Assembly (NCBI GenBank): GCA_900554345.1
Contig: USHH01000122.1
Coordinates: 1-6,968 of the forward strand
Direction of reading: 5' to 3'
DNA: 6,968 nt
From: an uncultured Bacteroidales bacterium
GTDB lineage: Bacteria; Bacteroidota; Bacteroidia; Bacteroidales; Muribaculaceae
Shown here: piece by piece, positions 1-6,348 of the stretch
Numbering within the stretch: position 1 is the first letter of the stretch
How the letters are laid out: the number at the start of each line of letters is the position of its first letter
The notes under the pieces: generated by a model
Seen by the model: only the letters and a program-made list of their open reading frames with translations
Database searches by the model: none
What the model was told of the DNA's origin: nothing
Program-made: the position numbers and the translations under genes

Positions 1-1
1 C

Positions 2-109
2 AGGATCACCCCGACAGACATATTCGAAGGGAACGTGGAGTCGGACAAGATCACGACGCTCCATGTCAATGTGGATACCTATGTCTTCGTAAAACTTACG
101 GCTTTTCCA
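2..109 (+). CDS. Unidentified coding fragment, 3' part, probably broken at a false join
   Basis: An open frame enters from the left edge and reads 34 residues (RITPTDIFEGN..., ending ...DTYVFVKLTA) before running into the proline- and lysine-encoding homopolymer tract. Codon third positions are mostly G or C here, as in the window's real genes, and less so in the overlapping minus frame, so the plus frame is the better candidate. The alternating hydrophobic pattern (ITTLHVNVDTYVFVKLTA) suggests beta strands. I do not recognise the family. Past about position 109 the frame only reads the antisense of the TatD gene, so that part is not genuine protein. It lies tail to tail with the truncated tatD and has no visible stop of its own. 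Confidence 0.3.
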
Positions 110-142
110 ACCCCCAAAAAACCCCCCCCCCCCTCCCGCCCC
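104..142. other. C-rich homopolymer tract, suspected artefactual junction
   Basis: The plus strand carries C5 (111-115), A6 (116-121) and C12 (122-133), then a further C-rich stretch to 143. The tract separates two unrelated coding fragments of opposite orientation, both of which lose sense here. Read along the minus strand, the TatD gene degenerates progressively into G. Poly-G is what two-colour Illumina chemistry produces at failing read ends, so a chimeric or low-quality join is the simplest explanation. A real poly-C tract is the alternative. Confidence 0.6.
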
Positions 143-364
143 CACGGCGGGAAGCGAGCATATGCGCTCCAGCTCGCCGAGCAGCTCGGGCGAGGGAGCG
201 GCGAGGGTGGTCCAGGGATGGATGCCGGCTGAGTAAAGCTGCCCTTCGAGCAGAGCGTCGCCCGGAGAGACGTTGATGACGCCGTCGGGCTGCGGCGCCG
301 GATGATGGGTGTGTATGTCGAGAATCATGTGGGTCGACTGATTATGGTTGACGTGAGGCGCCAT
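143..364 (-). CDS. TatD-family metal-dependent hydrolase, N-terminal part only
   Basis: This is the N-terminal part of a TatD-like amidohydrolase-fold enzyme, a family of metal-dependent (deoxy)nucleases. From the ATG at 364 the protein begins MAPHVNHNQSTH and continues MILDIHTHH. The HTHH cluster at residues 18-21 is the metal-binding HxH motif of the family, and GIHPW at residues 47-51 is the second typical block. The ATG at 328 is an alternative start that fits the usual family N-terminus better. The ATG at 364 shares its A with the yidD stop (TGATG), which suggests translational coupling. At about residue 72 (LPAV) the family normally continues with VAIGEAGLD, which holds a metal-ligand glutamate. 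Here it turns into a glycine-only run, so about two thirds of a roughly 210-260-residue protein is missing. The loss looks technical rather than evolutionary. Confidence 0.82.
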
Positions 365-573
365 CAGGGCACCGGGTCGTAGCCGCTGCCTCCCCAGGGG
401 TGGCAGCGCAGGATGCGGCGCAGGGCGAGCCAGCCACCCTTGACGGCGCCGTATTTCCTCACCGCCTCCAGCGCATACTGGCTGCAGGTGGGGGTGAAGC
501 GGCAGCTCGGAGGAGTGAGGGGCGAGACCGCTCCCTGATAGAAGCGGATCAGCAACAGAAGAAGATGCTTCAT
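364..573 (-). CDS. yidD: Membrane protein insertion efficiency factor YidD
   Basis: YidD is a small amphipathic protein at the inner face of the cytoplasmic membrane that assists Sec/YidC-dependent insertion of membrane proteins. The 69-residue product has the whole family pattern: a hydrophobic N-terminus (HLLLLLIRFYQ), SPLTPPSCRFTPTCSQY with Cys24 and Cys30, the KGGWLALRRILRCHPW block with Cys57, and the GGSGYDPVP tail. The length is normal for the family. A TTG at 594 in the same frame would add seven residues, but it lies inside the predicted -7 promoter box, so the ATG at 573 is chosen. The gene is followed by tatD with a one-base overlap. Its common Bacteroidetes neighbour rnpA is absent: the upstream gene is a porin, separated by a terminator. 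Confidence 0.94.
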   Translation of the reverse strand: MKHLLLLLIRFYQGAVSPLTPPSCRFTPTCSQYALEAVRKYGAVKGGWLALRRILRCHPWGGSGYDPVP

Positions 574-591
574 ATCCTGCGTATTTTTCCA

Positions 592-599
592 CAAAGGTA
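592..599 (-). promoter_or_regulatory. Bacteroidetes-type -7 box of the yidD promoter
   Basis: The minus strand reads TACCTTTG, an exact match to the TAnnTTTG consensus used by the Bacteroidetes primary sigma factor. No convincing TTTG -33 element is seen at the usual spacing, although the region upstream is T-rich. Transcription would begin near 585, leaving a leader of only about a dozen bases before the ATG at 573. The box lies between the porin terminator and yidD, as expected for an independent yidD-tatD unit. Confidence 0.6.
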
Positions 600-605
600 G
601 CTCAC

Positions 606-670
606 AAAAACTGAAAAAGGAAATTCCGGAGGGTCAAAACGACATAATGATGTCGCCGCGACCCTCCGGA
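606..670 (-). terminator. Terminator of the MFS-porin unit, a nested double hairpin
   Basis: TCCGGAGGGTC (plus 625-635) is perfectly complementary to GACCCTCCGGA (660-670), giving an 11-bp stem. Inside it GACAT (641-645) pairs with ATGTC (650-654) around AATG. On the minus strand the stem is followed by a T-rich stretch (AATTTCCTTTTTCAGTTTTT). It begins about 20 bases after the porin stop codon, which fits an intrinsic terminator, although the T-run is interrupted. Confidence 0.7.
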
Positions 671-691
671 GTGAGCATCAGGAAAGAGGGG

Positions 692-1984
692 TCAGAAAGA
701 GAGCTGGAGCATGGTCTGTATGCGGTTGTCGTGGCGAGATAGCCCCGACATGTCGACACGCCGCCCCCAGAGGTATTCCACACCCCACTGCAGCAGGGAG
801 TTGATGTTGTAGAAGACGTTTCCCACCAGATACTGGCCGTAGCGGTACTGGTCGGGCCACGCGGTGTCGCCGCCGGCATATCGGCGCGCGTAGGCGCGCA
901 CGTGGCTGTAGGTGGCGGAGCAGAAGACTTTAGGCGAGAAGGTGTACTGCAGGCCGAGATACGCTCCCCACACCTTCACCGGGTCGAGCACGGCTTCGTT
1001 GTGGCTCGAGGGCATGAGGTCCATCCCCTCCCCCGTGAGGTCCTGGATATAGCTTGCCACCCCTTTGCCTGCCACCGCCTGGTAATAGGCCGTGAGGCCG
1101 CCGGCCACCGGCGTCGAGCCGCTGAGCTTCAGTCCCCATCCTATTTTGTCGATATTCTTTCCCGTGACGCAGTCGCGGTAATAGAGGTTGCGTATGAGGG
1201 CCGAGAGGCGGAGCCAGCCGGAGCCGTCGGCCCAGGAATACTGGAGATACATCGGGATGTCGGGCACGCGCTGCGTCACCGTGCGCGTGAGCTCCGTGTT
1301 GGTGAAGGAGTTGACCGGCATCTCCATGCCGACGGCCACCTTCCAGTTGCGCTGCCGGCCAAACGTCTTCTCATAGTTGAGGATCGTGGAATATACGGCG
1401 GTGGCGGCATTGGGTCCTTCGTAGTCGATCGTGGGCGAGACTGCCCCCGCGTCGGTGAACAGCGAGAAGCCGTAGCCGGCCTTCACGCCCCGCCATGTCA
1501 GATAGGCGTTGGTGAGCATCGGGGTGTAGCCCGAGTTGATGAGGTTGAAGGAGACGTAAGCCCCGATCTGGTTGCGGTTGCCGGGCAGCGCCACGAAATT
1601 GACGAAAAACGACGACTGCTGGCCGCTGATCTGGAATTTCGCGCCGTCGCCCTCCTCCCTCTGCATCGGGATGGCCGAAGTGGTGAAGGTGTTGGGATTG
1701 GAGATCGGATTTCCGAAATCGAAGCCGGCGGTGGCTTTCAGGGAGCCCCCGATGCCGAGATAGAACCTGCGCTCTTTTCCGAAAATCGCGAAGCGCGGCA
1801 TGGAGGGGATGTTGAAGGCCGAGGGGGCGTTTTCCGACAGATACTTCACGGCATGTGCCGTATCGGTGTCGGCGATGGGATGCAGCGGGCTTTCCGCGCT
1901 GCGGGCCGGATGCTGCTGGGCGGCACATGGCGCGGCGCAACAGAGCGAGGAGACGAGTGCTATACAGGAGATGATGTCTTTCAT
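692..1984 (-). CDS. DcaP-like outer-membrane porin
   Basis: A 430-residue outer-membrane beta-barrel protein that resembles the trimeric DcaP-type porins, which pass small, often anionic, solutes. Residues 1-22 form a signal peptide (MKDIISC..., hydrophobic core, CAA before QQ). About 50 residues of linker follow, then the barrel from roughly residue 72 (RRFYLGIGGSLKATAGFDFG). Family-like stretches are the FxIGG/AGFDFG first strand, SAIPMQ at 103-108, the GAYVSFNL strand at 141-148, LTNAYLTWRG at 157-166, and AVSPTIDYEGPNAA at 181-194, which matches the DcaP VDFEGP segment. Alternating aromatic strands continue to the C-terminal QLSF, whose final Phe is the usual outer-membrane assembly signal. 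It starts 11 bases after the MFS gene stop, with no promoter between, so the two are probably co-transcribed. Substrate is unknown. Barrel membership is firm; the DcaP assignment is by recognition only. Confidence 0.8.
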   Translation of the reverse strand: MKDIISCIALVSSLCCAAPCAAQQHPARSAESPLHPIADTDTAHAVKYLSENAPSAFNIPSMPRFAIFGKERRFYLGIGGSLKATAGFDFGNPISNPNTFTTSAIPMQREEGDGAKFQISGQQSSFFVNFVALPGNRNQIGAYVSFNLINSGYTPMLTNAYLTWRGVKAGYGFSLFTDAGAVSPTIDYEGPNAATAVYSTILNYEKTFGRQRNWKVAVGMEMPVNSFTNTELTRTVTQRVPDIPMYLQYSWADGSGWLRLSALIRNLYYRDCVTGKNIDKIGWGLKLSGSTPVAGGLTAYYQAVAGKGVASYIQDLTGEGMDLMPSSHNEAVLDPVKVWGAYLGLQYTFSPKVFCSATYSHVRAYARRYAGGDTAWPDQYRYGQYLVGNVFYNINSLLQWGVEYLWGRRVDMSGLSRHDNRIQTMLQLSF

Positions 1985-1995
1985 AAAATCGGGTT

Positions 1996-3255
1996 TCAGT
2001 CATAGAATTTTTCAGTCACGTTCAGGGCGAAGGAATTGCGGGCGAGGATGGTGACTCCGGTGTAGGCCACGAGGAGCGCGAATCCGAGGATGAAGGCGAA
2101 AGATCCGCCGGGCGCCACGCCGAAGACCGACCTGAGCAGGGAAATGATGAAAGGAGTCACGACGATCGCGATATAGTTGGCGGAGAGCACGAAGCTGAGC
2201 GCCAGCGTGGCTTTTTTCGGGTCGGAGACACACCGGCTGGCCTTGTTGTAGATCAGCGGCTGGCACACTCCGTAGCCCAGGCCGGCGAGGGAGGCTCCGA
2301 GGCAGAGGGCCCATTTGTCGGGGAAGAAGGCGAACAGCCCTATGCCGATTGTCATCATCACGGCGCAGACGGCGAATGAGGCCCCCTTGAGATGGCGCAC
2401 GATCCACGGAAGCACGAAGCCCGGGATGAATATGAAGAGGAAATAGAGGGAGGTGACGGTGCCCGACAGGGAGGTGCTCCAGTCTTTTTTCTCAATCAGA
2501 AACGGACAATAGAGTGTGATGGTGACAGTGGCGAAGGAGATGAAGAAATACACGCCCATCACCCCGAGGAGGCGTCTCACGTAGAAGCCGCGGGTGGATC
2601 GGGGGGCGGCGGGAGCGTCGGGCGTCTTGCCGGGCGCGGGTGTCGCCGCAGGCGACGGGGCAGGCTTCGGCGCCGAGAAGTCGGCGGCCGGAATGCCCCG
2701 GAGGCCGCCGCTGAGAAGCAGCGGGATGAGGGGGACGAGATACACCACGAAAGGGAGATGCCAGTCGCCGTGGCTGAGCCAGCCCACGGCATATGTGGCG
2801 GCCACAAGCGTCATGTTGGAGAGGCCCGACTGGAGCCCCATCTCCTTCATGCGGTATTTTCCCTCGAAGCAGTCGGCGATGAAGCCGGTGGAGAAGGGAA
2901 TCACCAGTCCGGCGCCGCATCCCAGCACGCAGCTGGCGATAATCAGCGTGGTCATGCTGCGGGCCAGCAGATAGGAGACGCCGCAGAGCAGGTAGACGAG
3001 CAGCGCCCCGACCACCACCGCCCTCTTGTGGCGGGTGAGTGAAAGCTTGCCCGAGAGCAGCACGAAGGGTATGATGAGAAGATTGGGGAGCACTGTGAGC
3101 AGCTGCTCCTCGATCTGGGTGGTGCCCGGGAAGACCTTCTCGAGGGTGGCGAGCATCGGCGTCACGGCGAGTCCCGGGAGGTTGACCACCAGCGAGAGCG
3201 ACATGATTGCCCAGAATGTGAGAGTGGAAAGGGGGGCTTTGCCTGTCTTGACCAT
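1996..3255 (-). CDS. MFS transporter, 12 membrane segments, substrate unknown
   Basis: A 419-residue major facilitator superfamily transporter of the cytoplasmic membrane. Hydrophobic segments lie near residues 12-34, 52-70, 78-97, 103-126, 141-160, 165-184, then 228-250, 264-284, 291-310, 316-336, 350-374 and 384-405, the normal 6+6 layout. GKLSLTRHKR at 69-78, in the loop between segments 2 and 3, corresponds to MFS motif A, although its acidic residue is missing. The central cytoplasmic loop (about 187-225) contains an unusual Ala/Pro-rich linker (KPAPSPAATPAPG and following). The short C-terminus ends EKFYD. The next gene, 11 bases on, encodes a DcaP-like porin, which suggests one solute is moved across both membranes, or one compound exported. 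No canonical TAnnTTTG box is seen between the gadC terminator and this start. Low-level read-through or an atypical promoter may drive it. Confidence 0.92.
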   Translation of the reverse strand: MVKTGKAPLSTLTFWAIMSLSLVVNLPGLAVTPMLATLEKVFPGTTQIEEQLLTVLPNLLIIPFVLLSGKLSLTRHKRAVVVGALLVYLLCGVSYLLARSMTTLIIASCVLGCGAGLVIPFSTGFIADCFEGKYRMKEMGLQSGLSNMTLVAATYAVGWLSHGDWHLPFVVYLVPLIPLLLSGGLRGIPAADFSAPKPAPSPAATPAPGKTPDAPAAPRSTRGFYVRRLLGVMGVYFFISFATVTITLYCPFLIEKKDWSTSLSGTVTSLYFLFIFIPGFVLPWIVRHLKGASFAVCAVMMTIGIGLFAFFPDKWALCLGASLAGLGYGVCQPLIYNKASRCVSDPKKATLALSFVLSANYIAIVVTPFIISLLRSVFGVAPGGSFAFILGFALLVAYTGVTILARNSFALNVTEKFYD

Positions 3256-3278
3256 AGCGGATTGAGATTAGAGGAATC

Positions 3279-3315
3279 AAAAAAACGCGGCGGCCCGGAA
3301 GCCCGGAGCCGCCGC
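3279..3315 (-). terminator. Intrinsic terminator of the gadC-like gene
   Basis: CGGCGGC (plus 3288-3294) pairs with GCCGCCG (3308-3314), extended by G3287-C3315. CCGG (3295-3298) pairs inside with CCGG (3303-3306) around AAGC, leaving A3307 bulged. On the minus strand the stem is followed by a run of seven T (3285-3279). This is a textbook rho-independent terminator 31 bases after the gadC-like stop. It also occupies most of the leader space of the MFS gene, whose ATG is at 3255. Confidence 0.88.
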
Positions 3316-3345
3316 CGAATATACGTCATGAAAAAGACCTCCGGG

Positions 3346-5055
3346 TCATTTGCCCGGCTTCGGACCGCTGCCTGCGTCGGCATGCGGGCTTTGCGCGGCG
3401 CTTCCTTTCTCGGGCTCGGGCTTGATCGACATGTCGGTGACCTCTCCCACTGTCTTGAGGCTCACCGGGCCGAGCTCGCCGTCTTCCCACTCCATGGCGC
3501 GTCTGATCTGCTCCTGCGTGGGCTCGTATCCCTCAGGCCATTTCGAGGCCACGGAGGGACGGCGTCCCTCGATCTCCCAGTTGAAGGGCTCGAATGTGGT
3601 GGACGGATTTCTCCAGGCGGGCTTACGTTTCGCATAGACGATAAACGGCACGATCAGAAACAGGGCGCAGCCGAGAATCAGAATGCCGACATAGACCACG
3701 GGACTGCCGGTGGAAATCTGCGTCGGGGGCACGAAGCTGAGCACCATGGCCACCAGAGCGCCGAGCACTCCGAGCCCGAAGACAAACCATTTGCCGAATT
3801 CGCCGCCGGGGACGCGGAATCCGCGCCGGGCGTTGGGCTCAGTGCGCCGCAGGCGCATGAAGGCCCCGTAGATTATGATCACCATCACGAGATATATGAT
3901 GGTCGACATCTGGCTCAGGATCTGATAGGCGGCCTCCACATTGGGAAGCACCACGAGAGCCAGGGCGAGCACCGTGACGAAGATGCCCTGCACCCAGAGG
4001 ATCGGCACCTGGATGTCGTTTCTGTTCACCTTCTGCAGCCCGCGCGGCAGGTAGCCGGCACGACCTACGGAGAGGATACCTCTGGAAGGGGCCGAGATCA
4101 CCACCGACACCTGCGCTATCACGCCCAGGGTGATGAGCACCGCCATGACATTGCCCATCCATGGAATACCCAGGGTGGCCCAGAGGTCGGTGTAGGCGAT
4201 GAAGAGGCTCTGGAGCAGGTTGATGTCCTTGGCCGGCTCCACAAACCCGATGGCGAGGGTGCCGAAGATGAATATGGCCAGGATGGAGACCACGGAGATG
4301 AACACCGACTTCGGGAATTCCTTTGCCGGATTCCTCATGGAGGGAACATGCACCGCCTGCATCTCCATTCCCGCGAAGAAGAGGAATATGGAGGCGGCGA
4401 GCACTATATTGCCAAACTGGGAGAAGTCGGGCCAGAACGAGGAGTGGGCGTCGATCTGCACGGGCTTGCCGAGACACAGATAGACCACGCCCAGCACGAT
4501 GAGGATCGCCGCCGGGATGATCGTGCCGCAGAGGCCTCCGAACGAGGAGAGGGCGTTGGCGAATTTCTGGCCGCGGAAGGTGTTGAAGGTGCTCAGCCAG
4601 TAGACCGCGAGAACCACAATGAGGGTATAGATCACGTTTTTGGCGAGTTTCTCGTCGAATGACTCGGGCCAGAAGATAAAGGCGAGGGAGACAGCGGCAA
4701 ACATGAGCACGGCGGGAAACCATATCACCACCATCTGCCATTCATAATACATGGCGGCCCAGCCTACCTTCGGCCCGAAGGCTTCGGCACACCAGCGGAA
4801 GATGCCGCCGCTCTGGGTGTAGGTGGAGGCGAGCTCGGCGCACACGAGAGCGTAGGGCACGAGGAATACCAGGCCTGCGAATACATAATAGAAGATTGAG
4901 GTATAGCCATATACAGCCTGTGAGGCGAGGCCTCGCATGCTCACGATATTCGTGATGATGAAAATGGCCATGGCGCCCATAGAGAGGGTAGCGCCTTTCC
5001 GCGATATTCCTCCAGCGGAAGCGGCGCCCGGAGCCGGGGTAGTGTTTGTTGCCAT
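3346..5055 (-). CDS. gadC: GadC-like glutamate:GABA antiporter (APC superfamily)
   Basis: A 569-residue amino-acid antiporter of the cytoplasmic membrane, closest in appearance to GadC, which exchanges external glutamate for internal GABA in acid resistance. The first ~20 residues are Ala/Pro/Gly-rich and hydrophilic. Segment 1 contains NIVSMRGLASQA (36-47), the APC substrate-binding unwound region. ELASTYTQSGGIFRW follows at 74-88, and FAGMEMQAVHVPSMRNPAKEFP at 227-248 is the conserved segment-6 region seen in GadC and relatives. About twelve hydrophobic segments end near residue 474. A hydrophilic tail of about 95 residues follows (KRKPAWRNPSTTFEPFNWEIEG...). E. coli GadC also has a C-terminal extension, its pH-sensing plug; here the tail is long and its end Pro/Lys/Ser-rich. 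No glutamate decarboxylase or glutaminase gene is next to it in this window, so another amino-acid substrate is possible. It has its own terminator and a 220-base upstream gap. Confidence 0.8.
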   Translation of the reverse strand: MATNTTPAPGAASAGGISRKGATLSMGAMAIFIITNIVSMRGLASQAVYGYTSIFYYVFAGLVFLVPYALVCAELASTYTQSGGIFRWCAEAFGPKVGWAAMYYEWQMVVIWFPAVLMFAAVSLAFIFWPESFDEKLAKNVIYTLIVVLAVYWLSTFNTFRGQKFANALSSFGGLCGTIIPAAILIVLGVVYLCLGKPVQIDAHSSFWPDFSQFGNIVLAASIFLFFAGMEMQAVHVPSMRNPAKEFPKSVFISVVSILAIFIFGTLAIGFVEPAKDINLLQSLFIAYTDLWATLGIPWMGNVMAVLITLGVIAQVSVVISAPSRGILSVGRAGYLPRGLQKVNRNDIQVPILWVQGIFVTVLALALVVLPNVEAAYQILSQMSTIIYLVMVIIIYGAFMRLRRTEPNARRGFRVPGGEFGKWFVFGLGVLGALVAMVLSFVPPTQISTGSPVVYVGILILGCALFLIVPFIVYAKRKPAWRNPSTTFEPFNWEIEGRRPSVASKWPEGYEPTQEQIRRAMEWEDGELGPVSLKTVGEVTDMSIKPEPEKGSAAQSPHADAGSGPKPGK

Positions 5056-5060
5056 GATTC

Positions 5061-5080
5061 GGATACTTTAATGGATACTT
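5061..5080. repeat. Short direct repeat before the gadC-like start
   Basis: GGATACTT occurs at 5061-5068 and again at 5073-5080, separated by TAAT, giving a 12-base period. On the minus strand this reads AAGTATCC twice, ending five bases before the ATG at 5055. It sits where a ribosome-binding region would be but contains no Shine-Dalgarno sequence. It may be chance or a regulator half-site pair. Confidence 0.4.
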
Positions 5081-5139
5081 AAGTGCGTTGAATTGCGGTT
5101 TTTCTCAAGGTGGAACTCTCCTCATTGGGAAACGACCTA

Positions 5140-5173
5140 TAATAATAAGGCGTCAGATGCGAAATGGTTCAAA
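5140..5173 (-). promoter_or_regulatory. Possible promoter of the gadC-like gene
   Basis: On the minus strand a TTTG (5173-5170) is followed after 22 bases by TATTATTA (5147-5140), an imperfect TAnnTTTG with two mismatches. The TTTG also lies inside an inverted repeat, GATGCG (5156-5161) and CGCATC (5181-5186). Transcription starting near 5133 would give a leader of about 75 bases. The call is weak and rests on position more than on match quality. Confidence 0.3.
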
Positions 5174-5198
5174 GGAAAAACGCATCCTGCCGGCGGAG

Positions 5199-5237
5199 GC
5201 AAAAAAGAAAGCCCCGCGACGGCAGGGCGCGGGGCTT
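5199..5237 (-). terminator. Intrinsic terminator of gap
   Basis: GCCCCGCG (plus 5211-5218) pairs with CGCGGGGC (5228-5235), with A5209-T5237 and A5210-T5236 extending the stem, around a nine-base loop. On the minus strand it is followed by TTCTTTTTT. It starts about 38 bases past the gap stop codon and cleanly separates gap from the gadC-like gene. Confidence 0.88.
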
Positions 5238-5275
5238 GTGGGCGCTCCGCCTTGTGTATGGTGAAGAGACGGTGA

Positions 5276-6286
5276 TTAGCCGTTGACTTTCTTCATGTGA
5301 GCGATGAGGTCGAGCACCTTGTTGGAGTAGCCGATCTCATTGTCATACCAGGAGATCACCTTCACGAAGTTGTCGGTCAGGTAGACGCCGGCGTTTGCGT
5401 CGAAGATCGATGTGAGGGGGCATCCGAGGAAGTCGGAGCTTACCACAGCGTCTTCAGTGTAGCCGAGCACTCCCTTGAGCTCGCCTTCCGCGGCAGCCTT
5501 CATGGCCTTGCAGATGTCTTCCTTTGTAGCGGGCTTCTCGAGGTTGACTGTGAGGTCAACAACCGATACGTCGAGGGTGGGGACACGCATGGAGATACCT
5601 GTGAGCTTGCCGTTGAGGGCGGGAATCACCTTGCCTACAGCCTTGGCGGCGCCGGTGCTGGAGGGGATGATGTTGCCGGAGGCGGCACGGCCGCCGCGCC
5701 AGTCCTTCATGGAGGGGCCGTCGACGGTCTTCTGGGTGGCTGTCGTGGAGTGAACGGTGGTCATGAGGCCGTTGACGATGCCGAAGTTCTCATTGAGCAC
5801 CTTGGCGATGGGAGCGAGACAGTTGGTGGTGCAGGAAGCGTTGGAAACGAACTGCGTGCCCTTTACGTATGTGTCCTGGTTGACACCAACGACAAACATC
5901 GGGGTGTCGTCCTTGGAGGGAGCCGACATAACGACGTATTTTGCGCCGGCCTCGATGTGGGCCTGCGATTTCTCCTTTGTGAGGAAGAGGCCGGTGGACT
6001 CCACCACATATTCAGCGCCGACCTCGCCCCAGCCGATCTCTGCGGGGTTCTTGCAGGCGGTGACGCGGATGGGCTTGCCGTTGACGATGAGGAGGCTCTT
6101 CTCCATGTCGAAGTCTACGGTGCCGTCGAAGCGGCCGTGCATTGTGTCGTATTTGAGCATGTAGGCCATGTAGTCAACCGGAAGAAGGTCGTTGATGGCT
6201 ACCACCTCGATGTCGTCTCTCTTTGTGGAGGCGCGGAATACAAAGCGTCCGATACGGCCGAAGCCGTTAATACCAATCTTTGTCAT
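5276..6286 (-). CDS. gap: Glyceraldehyde-3-phosphate dehydrogenase, type I
   Basis: The glycolytic enzyme that oxidises and phosphorylates glyceraldehyde 3-phosphate to 1,3-bisphosphoglycerate with NAD, in the cytoplasm as a tetramer. The 336-residue length is normal. The N-terminal NAD-binding fold opens with KIGINGFGRIGR at 3-14, and Asp33 in INDLLP favours NAD over NADP. SNASCTTNCLAP at 148-159 carries catalytic Cys152, and TVHS at 177-180 carries the partner His179. The substrate and phosphate loops (STTATQ, SSTGAAKAVGKV) and the C-terminal SWYDNEIGYSNKV block are complete. The frame stays open upstream to a TTG at 6499, but that extension crosses the predicted promoter and resembles nothing, so the ATG at 6284-6286 is the start. 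TAA stop. It is monocistronic, with its own promoter, a long structured leader and its own terminator. Confidence 0.98.
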   Translation of the reverse strand: MTKIGINGFGRIGRFVFRASTKRDDIEVVAINDLLPVDYMAYMLKYDTMHGRFDGTVDFDMEKSLLIVNGKPIRVTACKNPAEIGWGEVGAEYVVESTGLFLTKEKSQAHIEAGAKYVVMSAPSKDDTPMFVVGVNQDTYVKGTQFVSNASCTTNCLAPIAKVLNENFGIVNGLMTTVHSTTATQKTVDGPSMKDWRGGRAASGNIIPSSTGAAKAVGKVIPALNGKLTGISMRVPTLDVSVVDLTVNLEKPATKEDICKAMKAAAEGELKGVLGYTEDAVVSSDFLGCPLTSIFDANAGVYLTDNFVKVISWYDNEIGYSNKVLDLIAHMKKVNG

Positions 6287-6348
6287 TTCTCTAATCTTGA
6301 TTTTTGGGTTGAGATTGTTTATGTATCGTATGTTTTTTCTGTCTGAAA

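Noticed and set aside
122..133. Phase-variable poly-C tract controlling a gene
   Set aside because: The tract joins two unrelated fragments on opposite strands and sits neither in one continuous gene nor between promoter elements, so slippage would not switch anything recognisable.
574..594. TTG start giving YidD seven extra residues
   Set aside because: The codon overlaps the TACCTTTG -7 box, so it would not be transcribed; the ATG at 573 matches the family N-terminus.
902..2005. 367-codon open frame on the plus strand
   Set aside because: Antisense shadow of the porin gene, rich in Arg/Gly/Glu/His, with no family features.
2492..3280. 262-codon minus-strand frame overlapping the MFS gene
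   Set aside because: Out-of-frame reading of the MFS gene, Arg/His/Pro-rich, without membrane segments.
3262..4662. 466-codon open frame on the plus strand
   Set aside because: Antisense to the gadC-like gene; His/Gly/Glu-rich composition typical of the complement of GC-rich coding DNA, with no recognisable domain.
5297..6346. 349-codon open frame on the plus strand
   Set aside because: Complement of the highly conserved gap gene; no independent coding signal.
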